DNA of 64,000 nucleotides from Siphonodentalium dalli (taxonomy: Eukaryota > Mollusca > Scaphopoda > Gadilida > Siphonodentaliidae). The notes under the pieces were generated by a model, which saw nothing but the letters and a program-made list of their open reading frames with translations, did no database searches and had not been told where the DNA came from. This document shows positions 1 through 13,357 of the stretch, piece by piece. The stretch covers positions 229,294,578-229,358,577 of the forward strand of contig CP136062.1 of the NCBI GenBank assembly GCA_032622095.1, read 5' to 3'. The position numbers and the translations under genes are program-made. Each line of letters opens with the position of its first letter. Position 1 is the stretch's first letter.

Positions 1-382
1 TGGGGGACATATACAGTGACACGTGTATTAATGACCATATGTGCATATGTGTTGCCAAACGATTTCGTCAAAAGACGCTTTAGACTTTATAACGACGAAA
101 TATAACACATCTAATTATTTTTGTATCAGTTTTTTATGCAAACTATATTGAGTACGATTCACCTTAAAATGTGAGGACTTCACGCCTTGCATGGTCACCA
201 TCGCATTTTACAACTGACTGTAACAACTGGACAATAACTTTAGAATATATATATGAAGAATAAAGTACTAGATTGAATTAATTGGCCATAGGTTGTATTG
301 GGGAAATATAACACAAGACACAAGATGTTTATTGCAATATACCTCAATGGACAGTTGCACAATGATAACAAGAAAACCAAGT
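1..382. other. AT-rich stretch without recognised features
   Basis: No open reading frame, repeat or RNA structure that I can support was seen here. It borders the first copy of a duplicated LINE-derived segment that begins at about 383. Confidence 0.5.
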
Positions 383-783
383 CAGAAATGGTAACGCCAT
401 CAAGATCATATTATTAGGCATAAACAAAATATTTTAGAGCTTTACCGATACTGTAATCTACATTCCGGCTGAGACATAATTCAGCAATGTTATCTGATAT
501 ATTATGCATTGTATTCCCGCAATAACATCTTCAAGCGTGGCCCACCCATTGATCACACCTATATCGAAAGCAAGTAATGCGGTCATAACAGTTACAAACT
601 GCATCAATGAGACATCCGCGAAGATACATCCTCGAATTCACACACCCTGCAAAAAGTCTAAATGATACGCACATAGCGAGTACGTCTTTAATCATATTTA
701 CCCCATAGCTCAAAATTATGGCACCGCCAGATCAGTCTCGCAGTATACACCATATAGAGAGCGTAATAATATAATATACAAGT
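383..783. repeat. Direct repeat copy 1 of LINE-derived segment
   Basis: This segment is nearly identical to 2441-2813, in the same orientation. The two copies share the run from CAGAAATGGTAACGCC through to ATAATATAATATACAAGT, with small indels. One example is an 18-bp insertion in the second copy near 2507, and another is a deletion in it near 2610. The segment belongs to a minus-strand LINE body, so the structure is a partial tandem duplication around the LINE 3' end at 783-800 or two overlapping insertions. No intact gene is present. Confidence 0.7.
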
Positions 784-2813
784 TCAATTCAATTCAATAT
801 GTTTATTTCCCATTAAACTGTAAAAACAGTGTTTGAGAATATAATACATAATATAACAGGCGGGGTATACATTGACATAGATAATATATACATAATTGTT
901 ACGAGGTTACAAAACGAAAGTGGAGTCTCTCTCCTTTAAGTATTAGTATATAACTTCGACTTACAAGTAATTAACAAAACAATTTGGAGATGACCAATTT
1001 TCATTTCATCACGACAGAGTTATTATTAATAATTTCAATAACAAGCATATTGATCCACTTTATTATTGGATATGGTCAACACATTTTGCTGGTATAATCA
1101 TAATATCAATACAATTTCTGGTATAATGGGAAAACTTCAGATAACTTTTTTTTTCCGACTCCATCGTTTTATACTACATATATGCTGCTTTATAAAGAAC
1201 AAGGAGGGAGAGAGACCACATTTTTAGAGTAAATTCATCAATATATAATCACACACGTAAAATTTCTATAATTCAGATTTCACAATGAAATATTTACCCC
1301 GGGTGAAAAAGGAATCTGGTAGGGGTCACTCCCACTGGTGTATATACGGTATGTTTCTGATCGAAAAGGGGCATTGCATGCAGTTGACTTAATTTATCGA
1401 TGAGGGAGGTATCACCATATATAGTAAGTTTAGTTAAAGGGACACCAGACCATTCGACGTGGGTTCAAACGAAATAAAGTAAAGTTTATAAAAGTATGTG
1501 AAATAAGTATTTCCAAGTATACATGTAACACCAGACATCAGCAATTTATCCAGATAACTCTACATATATACTCTACAGTTCAGTGCCGATAGACTTCTAT
1601 GTTTGTTTGCACCTCATGAACCACTGCGAATGTGTCAGGTCCCTTTAAAATATTTGGTTATGTAGTCAATAGAGTTATCGCTCCTCCTACACACCGTGGA
1701 CTCCTTATTCGTCCGACTTAAAGTTGTGCTCTGTAAATGTATGAGGAGGAATGAATTTGTTAATCGAACCAATTAGGGTAGTGACGCACGTTCCAAATTA
1801 GTTGACAATAAGGAGGGGATCGTTCTGCATTTTATACAGAACGGTTCAAATTTTGTCTCACGCTAGAGACAATTAATACATGGTGATATACACCATTGTC
1901 TGACGGGGGGGGGGGTGTCCACTGTTAAGTGGTCTGTTGCTGGATAGCTATGTTCATTTGAACGATAAATTTATATACGTTATGTAACACTTGATGTTTC
2001 TTATTTCTTAACAGTAAAGATGCCTTATGTGCACTCGGCCTTGTATAGTAAAATTTGGCTATGAATTTTTCGCGTACATGTTGAAGAACCGGACAAACTA
2101 GTAATGTATGGATTTCATCTCCCACTTGTTCGTTACAAAGTGTACATAGTCGGTCTCTAATTGGAATTTCGGTGCTACTCCATGATTTAGTTTCGATCGC
2201 CAAGTAATGATTACGCGTTCTGAAGCGCATCATAGTTTGTGCCTCTGCTGTCGTAAGCTTGAAAATGTAAGTCTCAGTTTCAAACACTTCTTTAATTTCT
2301 CTGTAAAATAGATATTTATTGGACGATGCCATCGTTCTTCGCCAGTGGTTTATATACATATCTTTGAGTCCTGTTTTTGTCGTTTCTCGAAACCAGTTGA
2401 GGCTTACTATATTATGATAAAGCCAGACATGCATAAGGCCCAGAAATGGTAACGCCCTCAAGATCATATTATTAGGCACAAACAAAATATTTTGGAGCTT
2501 TACCGATACTTCGCAATACGACCTTTAATCTACATTCCGACTGAGACATAATTCAGCAATGTTATCTGATATATTATGCATTGTATTCCCGCAATAACAT
2601 CTTCAAGAGGCCCAGGTCACAACAGTTACAAACTGCATCAATGAGACATCCGCGAAGATACATCCTTGAATTCACACACCCTGAAAAAAAAGTCTAAATG
2701 ATACGCACATAGCGAGTACGTCTTTAATCATATTTACCTCATAGCTCAAAATTATGGCACCGCCAGATCAGTCTCGCAGTATACACCATATAGATAATAA
2801 TATAATATACAAG
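783..2813 (-). mobile_element. 5'-truncated non-LTR retrotransposon (LINE), minus strand
   Basis: The 3' terminus is marked by a short (TTCAA)n microsatellite at 783-797, which reads (TTGAA)n on the element strand. Such microsatellite tails are typical of CR1/L2/I-like LINEs. The only coding remnant is the C-terminal part of ORF2 at 1925-2485. Upstream sequence to about 2813 is decayed. The reverse transcriptase core and endonuclease are missing. A poly-G run lies at about 1904-1914. Confidence 0.7.
1925..2485 (-). pseudogene. LINE ORF2 C-terminus, zinc-binding RT tail
   Basis: An open frame of 186 codons resembles the C-terminal zinc-binding tail (zf-RVT type) of non-LTR reverse transcriptases. 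The key pattern is a C-x2-C followed by H-x4-C in the segment CTLCNEQVGDEIHTLLVC, preceded by FRTRNHYLAIE and followed by FYYTRPSAH. The same three landmarks occur in the same order at the end of the larger LINE ORF at 28926-31826, so the two are related families. The catalytic RT domain is absent, and the ATG at 2485 is internal to the original ORF, not a true start. This is a fossil, not a host gene. Confidence 0.8.
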
Positions 2814-2859
2814 TGCAACGCCAAGCCTGGCATATGCCCACACGCTCAGTTTAGAGAGT

Positions 2860-3310
2860 GGGTAATACTAAATATTCGTATGGATGGAAATGTTTCTAAA
2901 TCCAAGAAGTGGGTATCCTTTCCCCTAAACTGGGATATCAACACACCATGCACAACCAAATCCGATGACTTCAAGTTTGAAATGTTCATATAGATACAAA
3001 ATTCAGAAATTCGCAAGTCAAACAAGGGCTGTAATTATGGTGAAAATGAATTAATGGACGAAAAATGTAGTGATTCGGTATCCAAGCTTAAATGTTCTTT
3101 CGGACTCAAAATTCACATTCCAGTCAAACAAGGACATTTACTCGGGTATAAATGAATGGACGCAACCCACAGTAACCATTCCCCTAAGCTGTGCTATCGA
3201 TATACCAAACCACAACCAAACTCCGATGAGCCATGCCCGAGTTACAAGCTGAAATGTTCGTATGGACAAACAATTCAAATATTTTCAAGTCAAACAAGGG
3301 CCGCAACTCT
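2860..3310. repeat. Diverged short-period repeat block
   Basis: Two to three diverged copies of a segment of roughly 150-200 bp follow each other. Shared pieces are TTTCCCCTAAACTGGGATATC versus a related CATTCCCCTAAGCTGTGCTATC segment, an ACAACCAAATCCGATGA-like piece, GAAATGTTC(A/G)TATGGA and AAGTCAAACAAGGGC. The short open frames here (2754-2993, 3070-3252) follow the repeat and show no protein family. The origin of the repeat is unknown. Confidence 0.45.
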
Positions 3311-5528
3311 GCTAAAAAAAATGTCATGAAAACCCTACGAAGACAACACCTTCAGCCATACTGCGCAGCTATAAACTTAACACCTTCAACCATACAGCTA
3401 TAAACTTGCGAAAATACAATTGTATATGTTGAGAACAATGACGCGAGCGATCATTTTGATCACTTTAAAGTGTAACTACATGTATTGTATTTTAAGATAA
3501 AATCGGACCACGTATATTGGCAGCGATTGGAAAGAGTAAACATGCCCACGTCCATTGATGTATACGTTGAGTTGACCGGTCAACGGATGGCGAATGTATG
3601 CACCATGAAAACTGTGACCTGCTAAAGGTGTACGGGTTGGATGAGAATTCTAGATTTTGGATGTTCTGCGGCATAGAGGATTTTTCTATTTTCACTCGTT
3701 CAAAGCTAGTGTTCGAACGGGTATTCTTTAAATGAGCTAAATGCCTTCCAAGTTGGTTCATGCCAAACAGTTCGTCGGCGAGAGAAACAAATCCCATGTC
3801 TTCCATAATCATAATTTTTGATGTCAGATTCTGATTCAGGGATTGATGTCATAGGAGTACCATTATAGATCACCATCAGTTGCATCAGCAGCCCGTCGAA
3901 GATGCGCAGGAGGGGACGAGAGGGGGGAGGCTGTCACACCGGAGAGAGGGTTAACTCATGCATGTATCTGTATTTTGTTAGTTTCTTACTGATAAACATG
4001 GGGGGATTGTGGTTTCTATGTGCAGTGAAGTATACTAATACGCGTATATATTTTTCTTTCTTGTGAAACAGATTGATTCATTTTACAATTTGTGTTGGTT
4101 AAAAGTGATCTGAAAATTGACTAAGTGTACCTAGTAGGTCTATATTCAGGATTGACTTATTTCCATTTTGAATTCGGGGTCGACCATCTAGTTTCCTAAT
4201 GTCAAGTAGCTCGTCCATTATCCCTGACATAGTGACTGTGTGGAATGGCATGGGAAATTATTATTATTATTATACTTAATTTTCAACGTTCGTCTAGAGT
4301 GATAGTTTGATTTACAAGCAGCATGCTGTGATTTGCTAGATCAGCATGCGCCTAACGTGTTTCGTATACACATAGCAATCTTTAAATGAATACAGAGTAT
4401 CTCTTCGTTGCATTTTCTGTATTGGTTCAGAGGTAAAAACACACTTTGAGTCCGAGATACCAGAAAATACTACTTGGAGTGCTTTTAGAACATTTCAATT
4501 TTTTTTTATCGAAATCAATATTTTAAACAATTTCAAGTTAAACAAGTATACTACGATCTAACTACTATCTATTAATACTATTTATAAAGAACATTCACAA
4601 GAGCCCAGTGAGCGGAATACTCTTTGTTCCGATAATTATAATACTATGCTGTAAAAAATTACTTGCTGTGTCATCCAACGCCGGTGTTATTGACCCAACT
4701 CGATTTATTATTTGATCTATAGTGCACGTCCACGATAATTCGCTTGCATGCAGTTGAGGCAATACGTGTTCCAAAGTAGGCTACCCCACTGACGTGATAT
4801 CAGATATGGCGAAATGTATTAGCTAGATCGTCAATATGCTAATTCATTAATAACATTTATTGGATATATTATTGTGTGCTCTACTATAGGTATATATAAC
4901 ACCCCAGTATTATTGGTATAACATTTTCTGCTATAGATCAAAACGCTTTCTACTATAGATATACATGTATAAATTCCGACGCATTTCTCAGTGGAAAGTG
5001 ATCTACCTACATTATAGTTTGGAATAATACGAATCTAAAAAACAGTTCCGGGCTCTCCTGATCCACATCGTCATTTAAGGGGTAATTATCTTCACGAGCA
5101 ATACTTCGATGATTTGAACAATATGAAAATAAAATAATACAAAATTGAAAGAAAAATATTTATCGGCGAATAGGGAAATGGACTGATGACGAAAGGGCAT
5201 ACTGTCATTCGTGAACGAGATGGCGAGTCAGTATTCACAGCCACGGATCTTTTAGCCAATATAGGCATTAAAGAGGTTAATAAAACAGGTGATGGGTGAC
5301 ATGGCAAGTATGCATCCTACTACCATAATGCATCACGTTATACTGTCCACGGGTCCATGGGCCGCCCGCGCTTGCCCGAGCGCTCTCCCGATCTTCTAAC
5401 CGCAATTGAAGGGGTTAATGAACCCGGTCATAAACGAGATGGCGACTCAATCTTCACCGTTTAAGTTGTGTAAGTGCCACACATAGAGTGTGGTCTGGTC
5501 TCTGGGTACGCCGCGCTCTCTTCGAGTC
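3311..5528. other. Mostly unannotated AT-rich DNA
   Basis: There is a 106-codon minus-strand open frame at 3492-3812 that I do not recognise, with no splice or codon-usage support. A short (TTA)n run lies at about 4258-4273. Segment 5250-5360 is a diverged direct repeat of about 7110-7270 (shared pieces include ACCATAA(T/G)(G)CATCA and GGTTGACA-like stretches), so the flank of the next element is itself repetitive. Nothing else can be supported. Confidence 0.4.
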
Positions 5529-7123
5529 CCGGATTCTTTAAGTGGAGTAGATTAATTTCAGTTTCCAAGGCAATTTTTCAAACTGTGACTCAAGCATGGT
5601 AGTTTGCCCATATGTACACATTCACTAACTTATTTATAGTTGATATGGAGCCACGCTGAAATTTCACTTTAATTTCCTTTTTAATGGGTTTTCCGAATTT
5701 AAAGAGCGTTTCGTGATTATATAATTTATGTCGCAATTAATCTTACCATGAAATATAATAGGCGATTTAAAATTATGCATGTACAGTAATTATTACTCTT
5801 CTGGATAAAATGCCACATGTTTATGGTAAATTGGAACTCCCAGTTCAATATGGCCGCCAACATGGCAGCTAAAAGATGACAATTTTGGCGTTTTTTCGCC
5901 AATATAGTTCATTTTCAGGGTTCTGCTCATTTCCGTTCAAAAACATGCACAGAAACCCATAAGAGATTTTCGGCAAAATTAAACTCTGCATAATTGTACA
6001 TGGAATTGCCATGCCACATAAGGTACAGAGACAACCAGCGTAGAACATTTAGTTGTCAGTTGATTAAGTAGCATGTTTAATAACCAAGTGAATCACAATT
6101 TGCTACCTATGCAGAATACCAGAAATAATGTTCGGGATATATGTGAAAATATCAACTTTTCAATAAAATTTTGTCGACATCTTGCAAGCCATCGTGAGTA
6201 TTTTATTATTAAAATACCTCAAAGTGATGCATTTAAGATGGCTCAAATAAATAAACACCAAAGATAGTTCCAAATAGTCCAAGCACGATAAGTGAGAATT
6301 TTGAGAGAAAATTCCAATATTTTTGGTATTGTTAACACTTAACCAAGATGCATCATAAATGTTAGTATGCAATGTATATACGACACCATAGCCAATTTTA
6401 TACACAAACCACAACTTTTTTTAAAGCGATTGTATGGCACACTACCGCCATTTTGACAGCGATATTTAGCCAAGTGATGAACATTTTTGGTTTCATTATG
6501 TTACAATTTTAAGTCACGAGTTATGGTGTTTATTACTGACATTGTGCGGTTCTGTCAATTTTTTGTTGAAATGTGACTAGGATAAAATTTATGATTTTTT
6601 GTGAAATTTTATACATAATTCTGTAAAATTCGATATTTGTAAGGATATGAAGGGGATGAAACCACATGGATTTCATTACTACAATGATTAGTTAACATGA
6701 ACATCACAAAATAATGTCAAATTCTCAACCTGTTCGAAAAAGCAGAATCTGATATGGAATATATTAGTGAAAAAAACGGTAACTTTTTCCACTTACGGAT
6801 GTCATTTTGAGGGCAATTTTGAACGGGGAGTTCCAATTGTGGCCTAAAATGTGACATTATATTTCTCAGAGTCATACTTATTGTATATGCCTAATTTTTA
6901 ATTGCATATTCCATGGTAATAGTAATTGCGACATTTAGTAAATTATATAATTACGAAACGCTCTTTAAATTCCTTAAAAAATTGGTTAAAGTGAAATTTT
7001 AGCGTGGATCCATACCATATATCAATTAGTATGTGAATATGTACATATGTGCACAATGTTATGCCTTAGTAATAAAGTGAACAATTTTGTTACTGATCTA
7101 TTCCACTATTTAACCAATATCGG
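5529..7123. mobile_element. Element with long imperfect terminal inverted repeats
   Basis: The left arm from CCGGATTCTTTAAG at 5529 and the right arm ending at about 7123 are reverse complements of each other over several hundred bases with indels. The best-conserved part is around TTTAAAGAGCGTTTCGT(G/A)ATTAT, at about 5698-5720 on the left and in reverse complement at about 6940-6970 on the right. GGAACTCCC near 5835 pairs with GGGAGTTCC near 6827. The total length is about 1.6 kb with no transposase. This fits a non-autonomous DNA transposon or foldback element. A clean target-site duplication was not found, so the ends are approximate. Confidence 0.65.
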
Positions 7124-7301
7124 AATTCAAAGAGTTAGTAAAACCGGCGGAGGTTGACACAGCAAATAAATGTTCGCAACTGGATGACACAGCAAGTCAG
7201 TTTTCACAATCTATGCGTATTTTATATCTCACTACCATAAGCCATCATATTACACTTACCGCGGGCCCGCTCTTTAAAAATAAAATTTGGGGTCGCTATT
7301 T

Positions 7302-7475
7302 AAAAAATCGATTTTCCGTGCACCCCACAAATCACTCAAACAAAAAATCGCACCTCACAAGTATACCCGCATCATCGATACGCTCTTTAAAAAATCGATT
7401 TTCCGTGCACCCCACAAATCACTCAAACAAAAGATCGCACCTCACAAGTATACCCGCGTCGGTACGCCCGTCCGC
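7302..7475. repeat. Two-copy 87-bp tandem duplication
   Basis: The sequence starting AAAAAATCGATTTTCCGTGC is present at 7302 and again at 7389, a period of 87 bp. The copies differ at only a few sites. The second runs into CCGTCCGCCCGTCCGTGCGT-type low-complexity sequence. Because 87 is divisible by three, the copies make overlapping open frames (7213-7497 and 7287-7508), which I regard as artefacts. Confidence 0.85.
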
Positions 7476-8129
7476 CCGTCCGTGCGTCCGGAAATAGTTT
7501 CCAGATGATAACTTTTGTTTCGGTTAATATATAAAAAGCAAATTTCATAGGTGAGTTTATCAGATCAAAATACAGGTCAAGTTCGAATATTTTGCGAGAG
7601 TTATGGCCCTTTTTCGACTTAGAATCTGGTCAATATCTGGTTTCCGGATGACAACTTTGATTTGTGTGACCATATCTGAATAAAATTTAGTATGATAGAT
7701 TATCCATATTTCTAGAGACACTGGTTGGATTGTTCTGAAATTTAGTATCGGATTTAGGGTCCTTGTTATTTTTTTCAGAAAAGCTGATGCCCCCAATAAA
7801 GCTACTTTTTTGGGGGACACTGTGGCCGGACGGCCTTTTATTTAACTTTGCACTAACTGATGGAAGTGACATGAGATAAAGAGATAATGGTTTGTGTGCA
7901 GTCCGTTGTGTAATACCACTTGTCTAATCAGAATGCATCAATTGACCAGTTCCCGGAACTAACTGTATACATCTCTTTTCTGAAGGAATAGTGCTGAACT
8001 TTTCATTACTATTGTGACACTTTCAGCATGTATTTATTTTAATAAAGTCCAACCAATAAACCAATATGTGCATGGATCTACTTAGAAAACATTAGCACAC
8101 AACTGGCTTTAACTTATGTGTGTAATTGC
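7476..8129. other. No gene recognised
   Basis: The beginning (GTCCGTGCGTCCGG followed by TTTCCAGATGATAAC) resembles the repeat at 8130-8520 in style, suggesting degenerate dispersed repeat DNA. The minus-strand open frames at 7560-7872 show no recognisable domain. Confidence 0.4.
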
Positions 8130-8520
8130 TATTCGTGTCCGTCCGTGCGTGTCTCCACCCGATGTCTGTTCAAGTCATAACTGGAACAGCAGTGCTAGGA
8201 TCTCAATGACATTTGGTACGCTGTTCAATATTATGAAGACATTGTGAAGACATAGAGGGTTCAAGTGTTTTGTTCGGGTTTTCCATTCTAGAGTTATTCA
8301 TCTTTGTTTATCTGGAAATGTTGCGTTTTTGGTCCGTCCTATGTCTTTTCAGACCATAACTTGAAAAGTAGTGCTTAGATCGCAATGAAATTTGGTTTGG
8401 TTTTTTAAAACTTTGAGGATATTCAATGTAGTGTTCATTAGTTTTGTCTAGGTTTTCCGTTCTAGAGTTATTCAACTACTTTAATCTGAAAGTTTTTATT
8501 TTTTTGGTCCGTCTGCCTAA
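8130..8520. repeat. Two diverged tandem copies of a dispersed repeat
   Basis: Two units of about 190 bp follow one another. Each has GTCCGTCC-type sequence, then a CATAACT(G/T)GAA piece, AGTGCT, ATC(T/G)CAATGA(C/A)ATTTGGT, and (G)GTTTTCC(A/G)TTCTAGAGTTATTCA. The pattern is non-coding and probably derived from a mobile element, but no ends were identified. Confidence 0.6.
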
Positions 8521-9104
8521 ATATATATACCAAAAGTCATCGACATGCCCACACTGGCGGTATGTCACATGTATGGGGTCATGCACTGGATGACAGCCCA
8601 GCTCTTATTGGATCCCAGAAAGTTGGAGATAGAGAGTACATTGAAATTAAACCTTTATGACTTCTCCATTTCACCCTAGTAATCTAATAATGGGAAGTGA
8701 CTTCTCCTCATTTGAATTATTTTGGCTCCTGGAGAAGTGGTTCGGGACATGATCTACCTTTATTAAATGTATAGAAAATTGGTGACAAGAAAAATGTTCT
8801 CAACAGCCAGATGTGGTCAGATAATACATCATTTTCATATGTGCAACATCTCTTTATTGCACACACAATGGCTTATTTGTGCGAAATTACAGAAGATTTC
8901 AAAGCGTTCAATAAAAACATTTGTATTGTTCTTGAACAATACAAACCGATTACGTCCAAAACGTCATTTATTAATTGGCGACGTCATCTTTAACAGACAA
9001 TTTCTTCACTAAATTATTATGTATAGCCTATATTAAGTACACGCTTGTTCAATTAAATAAACAATATCAACCCAAATTTAGTATATTACAAGCTACAATC
9101 TTCA

Positions 9105-9283
9105 GAGTGTACAATAAACACAGAACAACAGTTGTGTGAACATGTAAACGTTATTGCACTCATGTGTCGTGCCACGATGTAAAACTCGAACATCTGGTTC
9201 TCGTTTTACCATCGCGTCACAACAAACTCGTGCAATCACGTTAACACACTTGTGTCATTATATCTGTAGAGTACACAAACGCC
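9105..9283. repeat. Palindromic hairpin repeat (MITE-like)
   Basis: The sequence folds back on itself with its centre near 9195. GTAAACGTTATTGCAC on the left pairs imperfectly with GTGCAATCACGTTAACAC on the right. Closer in, CGATGTAAAAC pairs with GTTTTACCATCG. The outer parts (GAGTGTACAATA and TGTAGAGTACAC) also match in inverted orientation. The size and form fit a small hairpin transposon. There is no coding capacity. Confidence 0.6.
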
Positions 9284-10270
9284 CCAGATAGAGCATCCAT
9301 AATACATGAATTGTATTGGTGAATATTCATCTGTGTGAATCTTTGGTGAAATTGAGCAATGGTCTGCTTCGAAAGAGGATTTTTTATCCGAAATACGCTG
9401 ACATTATTTTATGTGGGTTTTTTTTGGCTGAAATTTACTGCAAAATTGTTTATTATTCGTGAGTTTGGAGACATTTTATCTTGTCATCGATTGTCATCCA
9501 ATACAGTTATTCTACTAAAGCATTATACTCTCATATCGTAATATCAGAGAATAATAATATGTCAACCACCATCAACCAGGGCACAGTAGCGTTGAGAGAC
9601 AATTGGGACAATTAGCCAATTAACTCAAAATGCATACTTTTAGCATTGAATTTGATATCTATTGAATATTCAATGGCCTGAGACCCCAGTTAAGACAGGG
9701 AGTGATTGCGTAAAGTAACTTGCAATCTCAGGGACGTGGCTAGAGGGTATCAGCTGGGGGTGGGGGTATCATATTGCAATTCCCAAACCACACCTCCTCC
9801 TTAAAGCAGCCTGAAATTTTCAAGTCAGAGAAATTTAATTTGCAACACCGCCCCAAGTCACCAAAGAGAGGTCCACCAGCCATTAACCGAAAATCTTAAA
9901 TTTGAACATGACATGAATATGTTCCCTCTGGAGATTTTGTGAATTTTTGGATAGCCTACCTTTCCCACACAATTGATGTTCATTCGAGCATGTAGGCACT
10001 CACCATGTCATTAGTTATAAGACATGTTGATCAAATATAAGAGATTAACTTCCCAAAGTTTCACCGCAATCTGTTTACCAGATGTTAAGATACCATCGAT
10101 TAATATCAGGGTGTGACTCACTTTTTTGGGCGTTTATATGTCAAGGTAATAACGAACACTCATTTATAGATATACAACATTTATTGACAACGAATGAATT
10201 AAAACATCGATCGAGGACCTGTAGAAAGAAAATCTTCATATTTATATCACGGAGCCGTGACTCAGTAGGT
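9284..10270. other. No gene recognised
   Basis: Non-repetitive AT-rich DNA. Short open frames at 9359-9541 and 10082-10321 lack recognisable domains, splice context or compositional support. Confidence 0.4.
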
Positions 10271-10740
10271 CAAGTTTATGGCAATCAATCAATCAAGTTT
10301 ATTGTCTATGTAAATCAATAAATGACATTTAGACATCAATTAACATATATACATATAATTTACAGGTTACACGCGTGCGTTGTAATACGTTTCCCCACAG
10401 CAACAGGCAGCCTTGAGCATATTAAAGCCGCACACATTTCTTGGAAGTCCAAAAAATGCATGCAGCTCCAATCTACCCACGACTACCAACCACTGTGGTA
10501 ACACCCTCATTCCCACCACCCTGCCATACCACTTCACCGGGCGCCTTGGTGGAGCACACCCCGCTCCACACGAGACAAATGCACCGCGTGGAGCGGGGCC
10601 CGATCGGCCCAGGCATCCCTCCGCGGCACCGCAGAGCTGGTGCACTTTTACTGACCATCTCTTATTTTCCATATATCTGGCGAAATATTCTGATTTTAAT
10701 TAAAATTAAAATAAACTTAGATGAGCCTAAATAGTTAATT
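10271..10740 (-). mobile_element. LINE 3'-end fragment, minus strand
   Basis: A (CAAT)n tract at about 10271-10294 followed by AAGTTTATTGTC is the reverse complement of a LINE 3' end terminating in a (GATT)n microsatellite, like the end at 783. Upstream on the minus strand is a GC-rich segment (10440-10660) that is much richer in G and C than its surroundings and holds open frames on both strands (for example 10367-10672 minus). No RT motif was seen, so this is probably 3' UTR or the ORF tail of a truncated LINE. Confidence 0.5.
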
Positions 10741-13357
10741 AATTATATAAAACATGGTATTAAAATTAGTTAATATCACTAGCATTGTCGCTGTTGGAAT
10801 TGATTTCGATAGCTCACGGTAGATATAATGTATCGGCACAGAACTACACGCCTCTAAGCTACCTCTTCACGCCCCTGTTTTCATTTCTGCTATTTTTGGC
10901 ACATTGTCAAATTAGATCAGGGACCACATAAGCGCACGTGCAGATCTTGCTGAGCGGGTAACCTTGACACGATGACACAGTTAGCCAAAAGGCAGTGACC
11001 GACTGACGTGTTCGTGAATTTGTGGTTTATTTCTGGAGTTGTTCGGTAGGATTCAAGGAGTGAATTGTGAATGTATATGGTGTCTTTACGCGTAATTCTA
11101 GGTCTGAGCTTACTGGAAACAATGACACACTTTAATCTGTCATTTATCATTTGAGTCAAATACACTTCAATACTTAAAAGTGGCGCATTATATGGCAACA
11201 TGAGCCGTCTCGCGATTGCGATCCTAATTCTAATATATATAATTGGTTCTAATCCCGATCAGCGTATTGGGTATGTGTACATTGTAAATAAAATTGTCAT
11301 GTATACCGCAGATTTTTATTAATATCGCCGATGTGATTTTTTCTCCATTTGATAAAATTATAAACTAAGATGGAGGCCTAGATACACGAATATAAACTTA
11401 AACTGATGCACTATAGATACATGAATACGCCCCCCCCCCCCCAATTTGTATAATAGGCGTTTATCTGGCTTAGATCCAGCTTTTATATCGATTGGCGGCT
11501 TAATTGAAGCTAGGATGGACTATCCACTTTATCGATAAACCAAGTCTTCTCTGTCCACAATCAGCTTGAAATATCGGTTGGGTTATGCTGTTTTTGGACC
11601 CAGTCACGCCCCGTTACTCTTTTATGGGACTTTCATTGAAGACGTACTACATTTACACACGGAGCCCGGACGTTTATGCGAATGATATATCATTAACCGT
11701 GATGAATAAAAGGGAAAGGCATTGTTTATATACATTGTCTGATAGCACGCAAATTGAAATTCTCTGGAAAAAAAGGCTGTGTTTACTTATAAATATTGTT
11801 GCGTTGACATTCGACTGACATCTGATATATGCATGTTTGATATAATCATTATGGCTGTCGTCTGTTCATATACGCAAAGCGTCCATTTGACCTAATCCCA
11901 AGACATACAGACAAGATAACTCCCGCCCATAATTCTGGACGTACAATATGTTATAGAAGAGTAACGAAGCAGGACTTGTTCCAAAACAGCATCAGCTCAA
12001 CCGATATCCCAAGATAATGTGGACCGAGAATACTTGGTCTACTTTATCGACTGAGCCATCGTGTTCTAATTAAGAACCACTGGCCCCTGACACAGAATTA
12101 GACATAACACTAAGGCACATACAGTCTACATGTATATAAGGGTACTTTTATTGTTATGACTAATTTCGTGTCAAGGACTGTGATGTTATTAGTTTCGTCT
12201 ACGGGCGATGAAATAATTTACCAGAATATATCGGATGTAATCTTTCCAGAAATGAAGATTATATTAAACTATATACAACTCCTCGAGCGATTAACAAAGA
12301 AAATATCATAAATATCAACACAATCACTGATATTACAGGTAGTATATACATAAGTACACGAGGATGATGCTGAAACTATGGTGTCCAAGTTGACTGGTTC
12401 CATGAACAGTTTAGATCTAATAGTATATATTGCCGGGTATCTGTGAATCCTCGCACATGTCCGCAGTATTTGACATTTCAACATATATGCAGGACTACAG
12501 TATGAATTTTGTCGTTGATTCATTGAATCATATGGAAAACCGTTTGTGTCACTTCGTAAGCTGGCTTGATCATGCGACAAAATACGCAAAGATTATTAGG
12601 GACTTAGCTCGCATGTTTTGTCGTATATATATGTCGCTATTAATAATATTTGTCATGACTAATAATACCGTATATTTTGTGGTGCGACCCACGACATAAG
12701 TCACATTTTGATATGTTTTCCCCCGGCTTAGAATTTCAAACTGAACCCCAATGGACCAGACCAGAATTTCCATGTCCGAAACGTTCTAGTTCTATGACCC
12801 CCAACCCCACACTTAGTTGGAAATTTAATTTTGCAACTGGTACCCCAAGAACTCTCAGAAATTTCCAACCTAACAGCTGCTCTATGGGATGACCATAAGG
12901 GTTCAAAAATTGTGCCAAAATTTGGAAAATATATGGTCATTTTTTTCTAAAAACAACAAATTCAACAATACAACATTAGCACCAGGAACCGTTTATGTGC
13001 ATTATCATTGAACATTATTCCAACAGATAAAATGTGAACAATTGTATGAGTTATCAATAATCTTTAACCCTATAGTTCACAGCTGTCATTTTAACATCAT
13101 CACAGTCACGAATCAAGTGTCAACTTAACATCATCACAGTCACGAATCAAGTGGTCTCAAGTTTTATTTAAAATGGCTGATTTTATTTTTAAATATGCAG
13201 AACAAAATTGGAGACATTTCTGACAATGCTTTGATTAGAAATTTGATCAGAATATTGGATTATATACATACTACAGTTTATTTCGGCACAATTGGGGTAA
13301 CAACGTTTTCGGAATACAATAATATTTTCGTCGATATACAATTATTGTGTCAGAGTC
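10741..13357. other. Unannotated DNA with minor repeats
   Basis: It contains a poly-C run at about 11430-11442 and a 31-bp direct repeat around 13090-13150 (AACATCATCACAGTCACGAA twice). A region at 12720-12930 carries GGAAATTT/AAATTTCC motifs reminiscent of 46150-46400. Open frames at 10917-11201, 11585-11818 and 12269-12940 overlap on both strands and show no family. I see no supported gene. Confidence 0.4.

Noticed and set aside
3492-3812. Minus-strand 106-codon open frame as a possible exon
   Set aside because: No recognisable domain and no clear splice sites.
5500-5540. tRNA-like B-box word CTTCGAGTCCC
   Set aside because: No A-box at the proper spacing and no cloverleaf. It is probably chance or a very decayed SINE.
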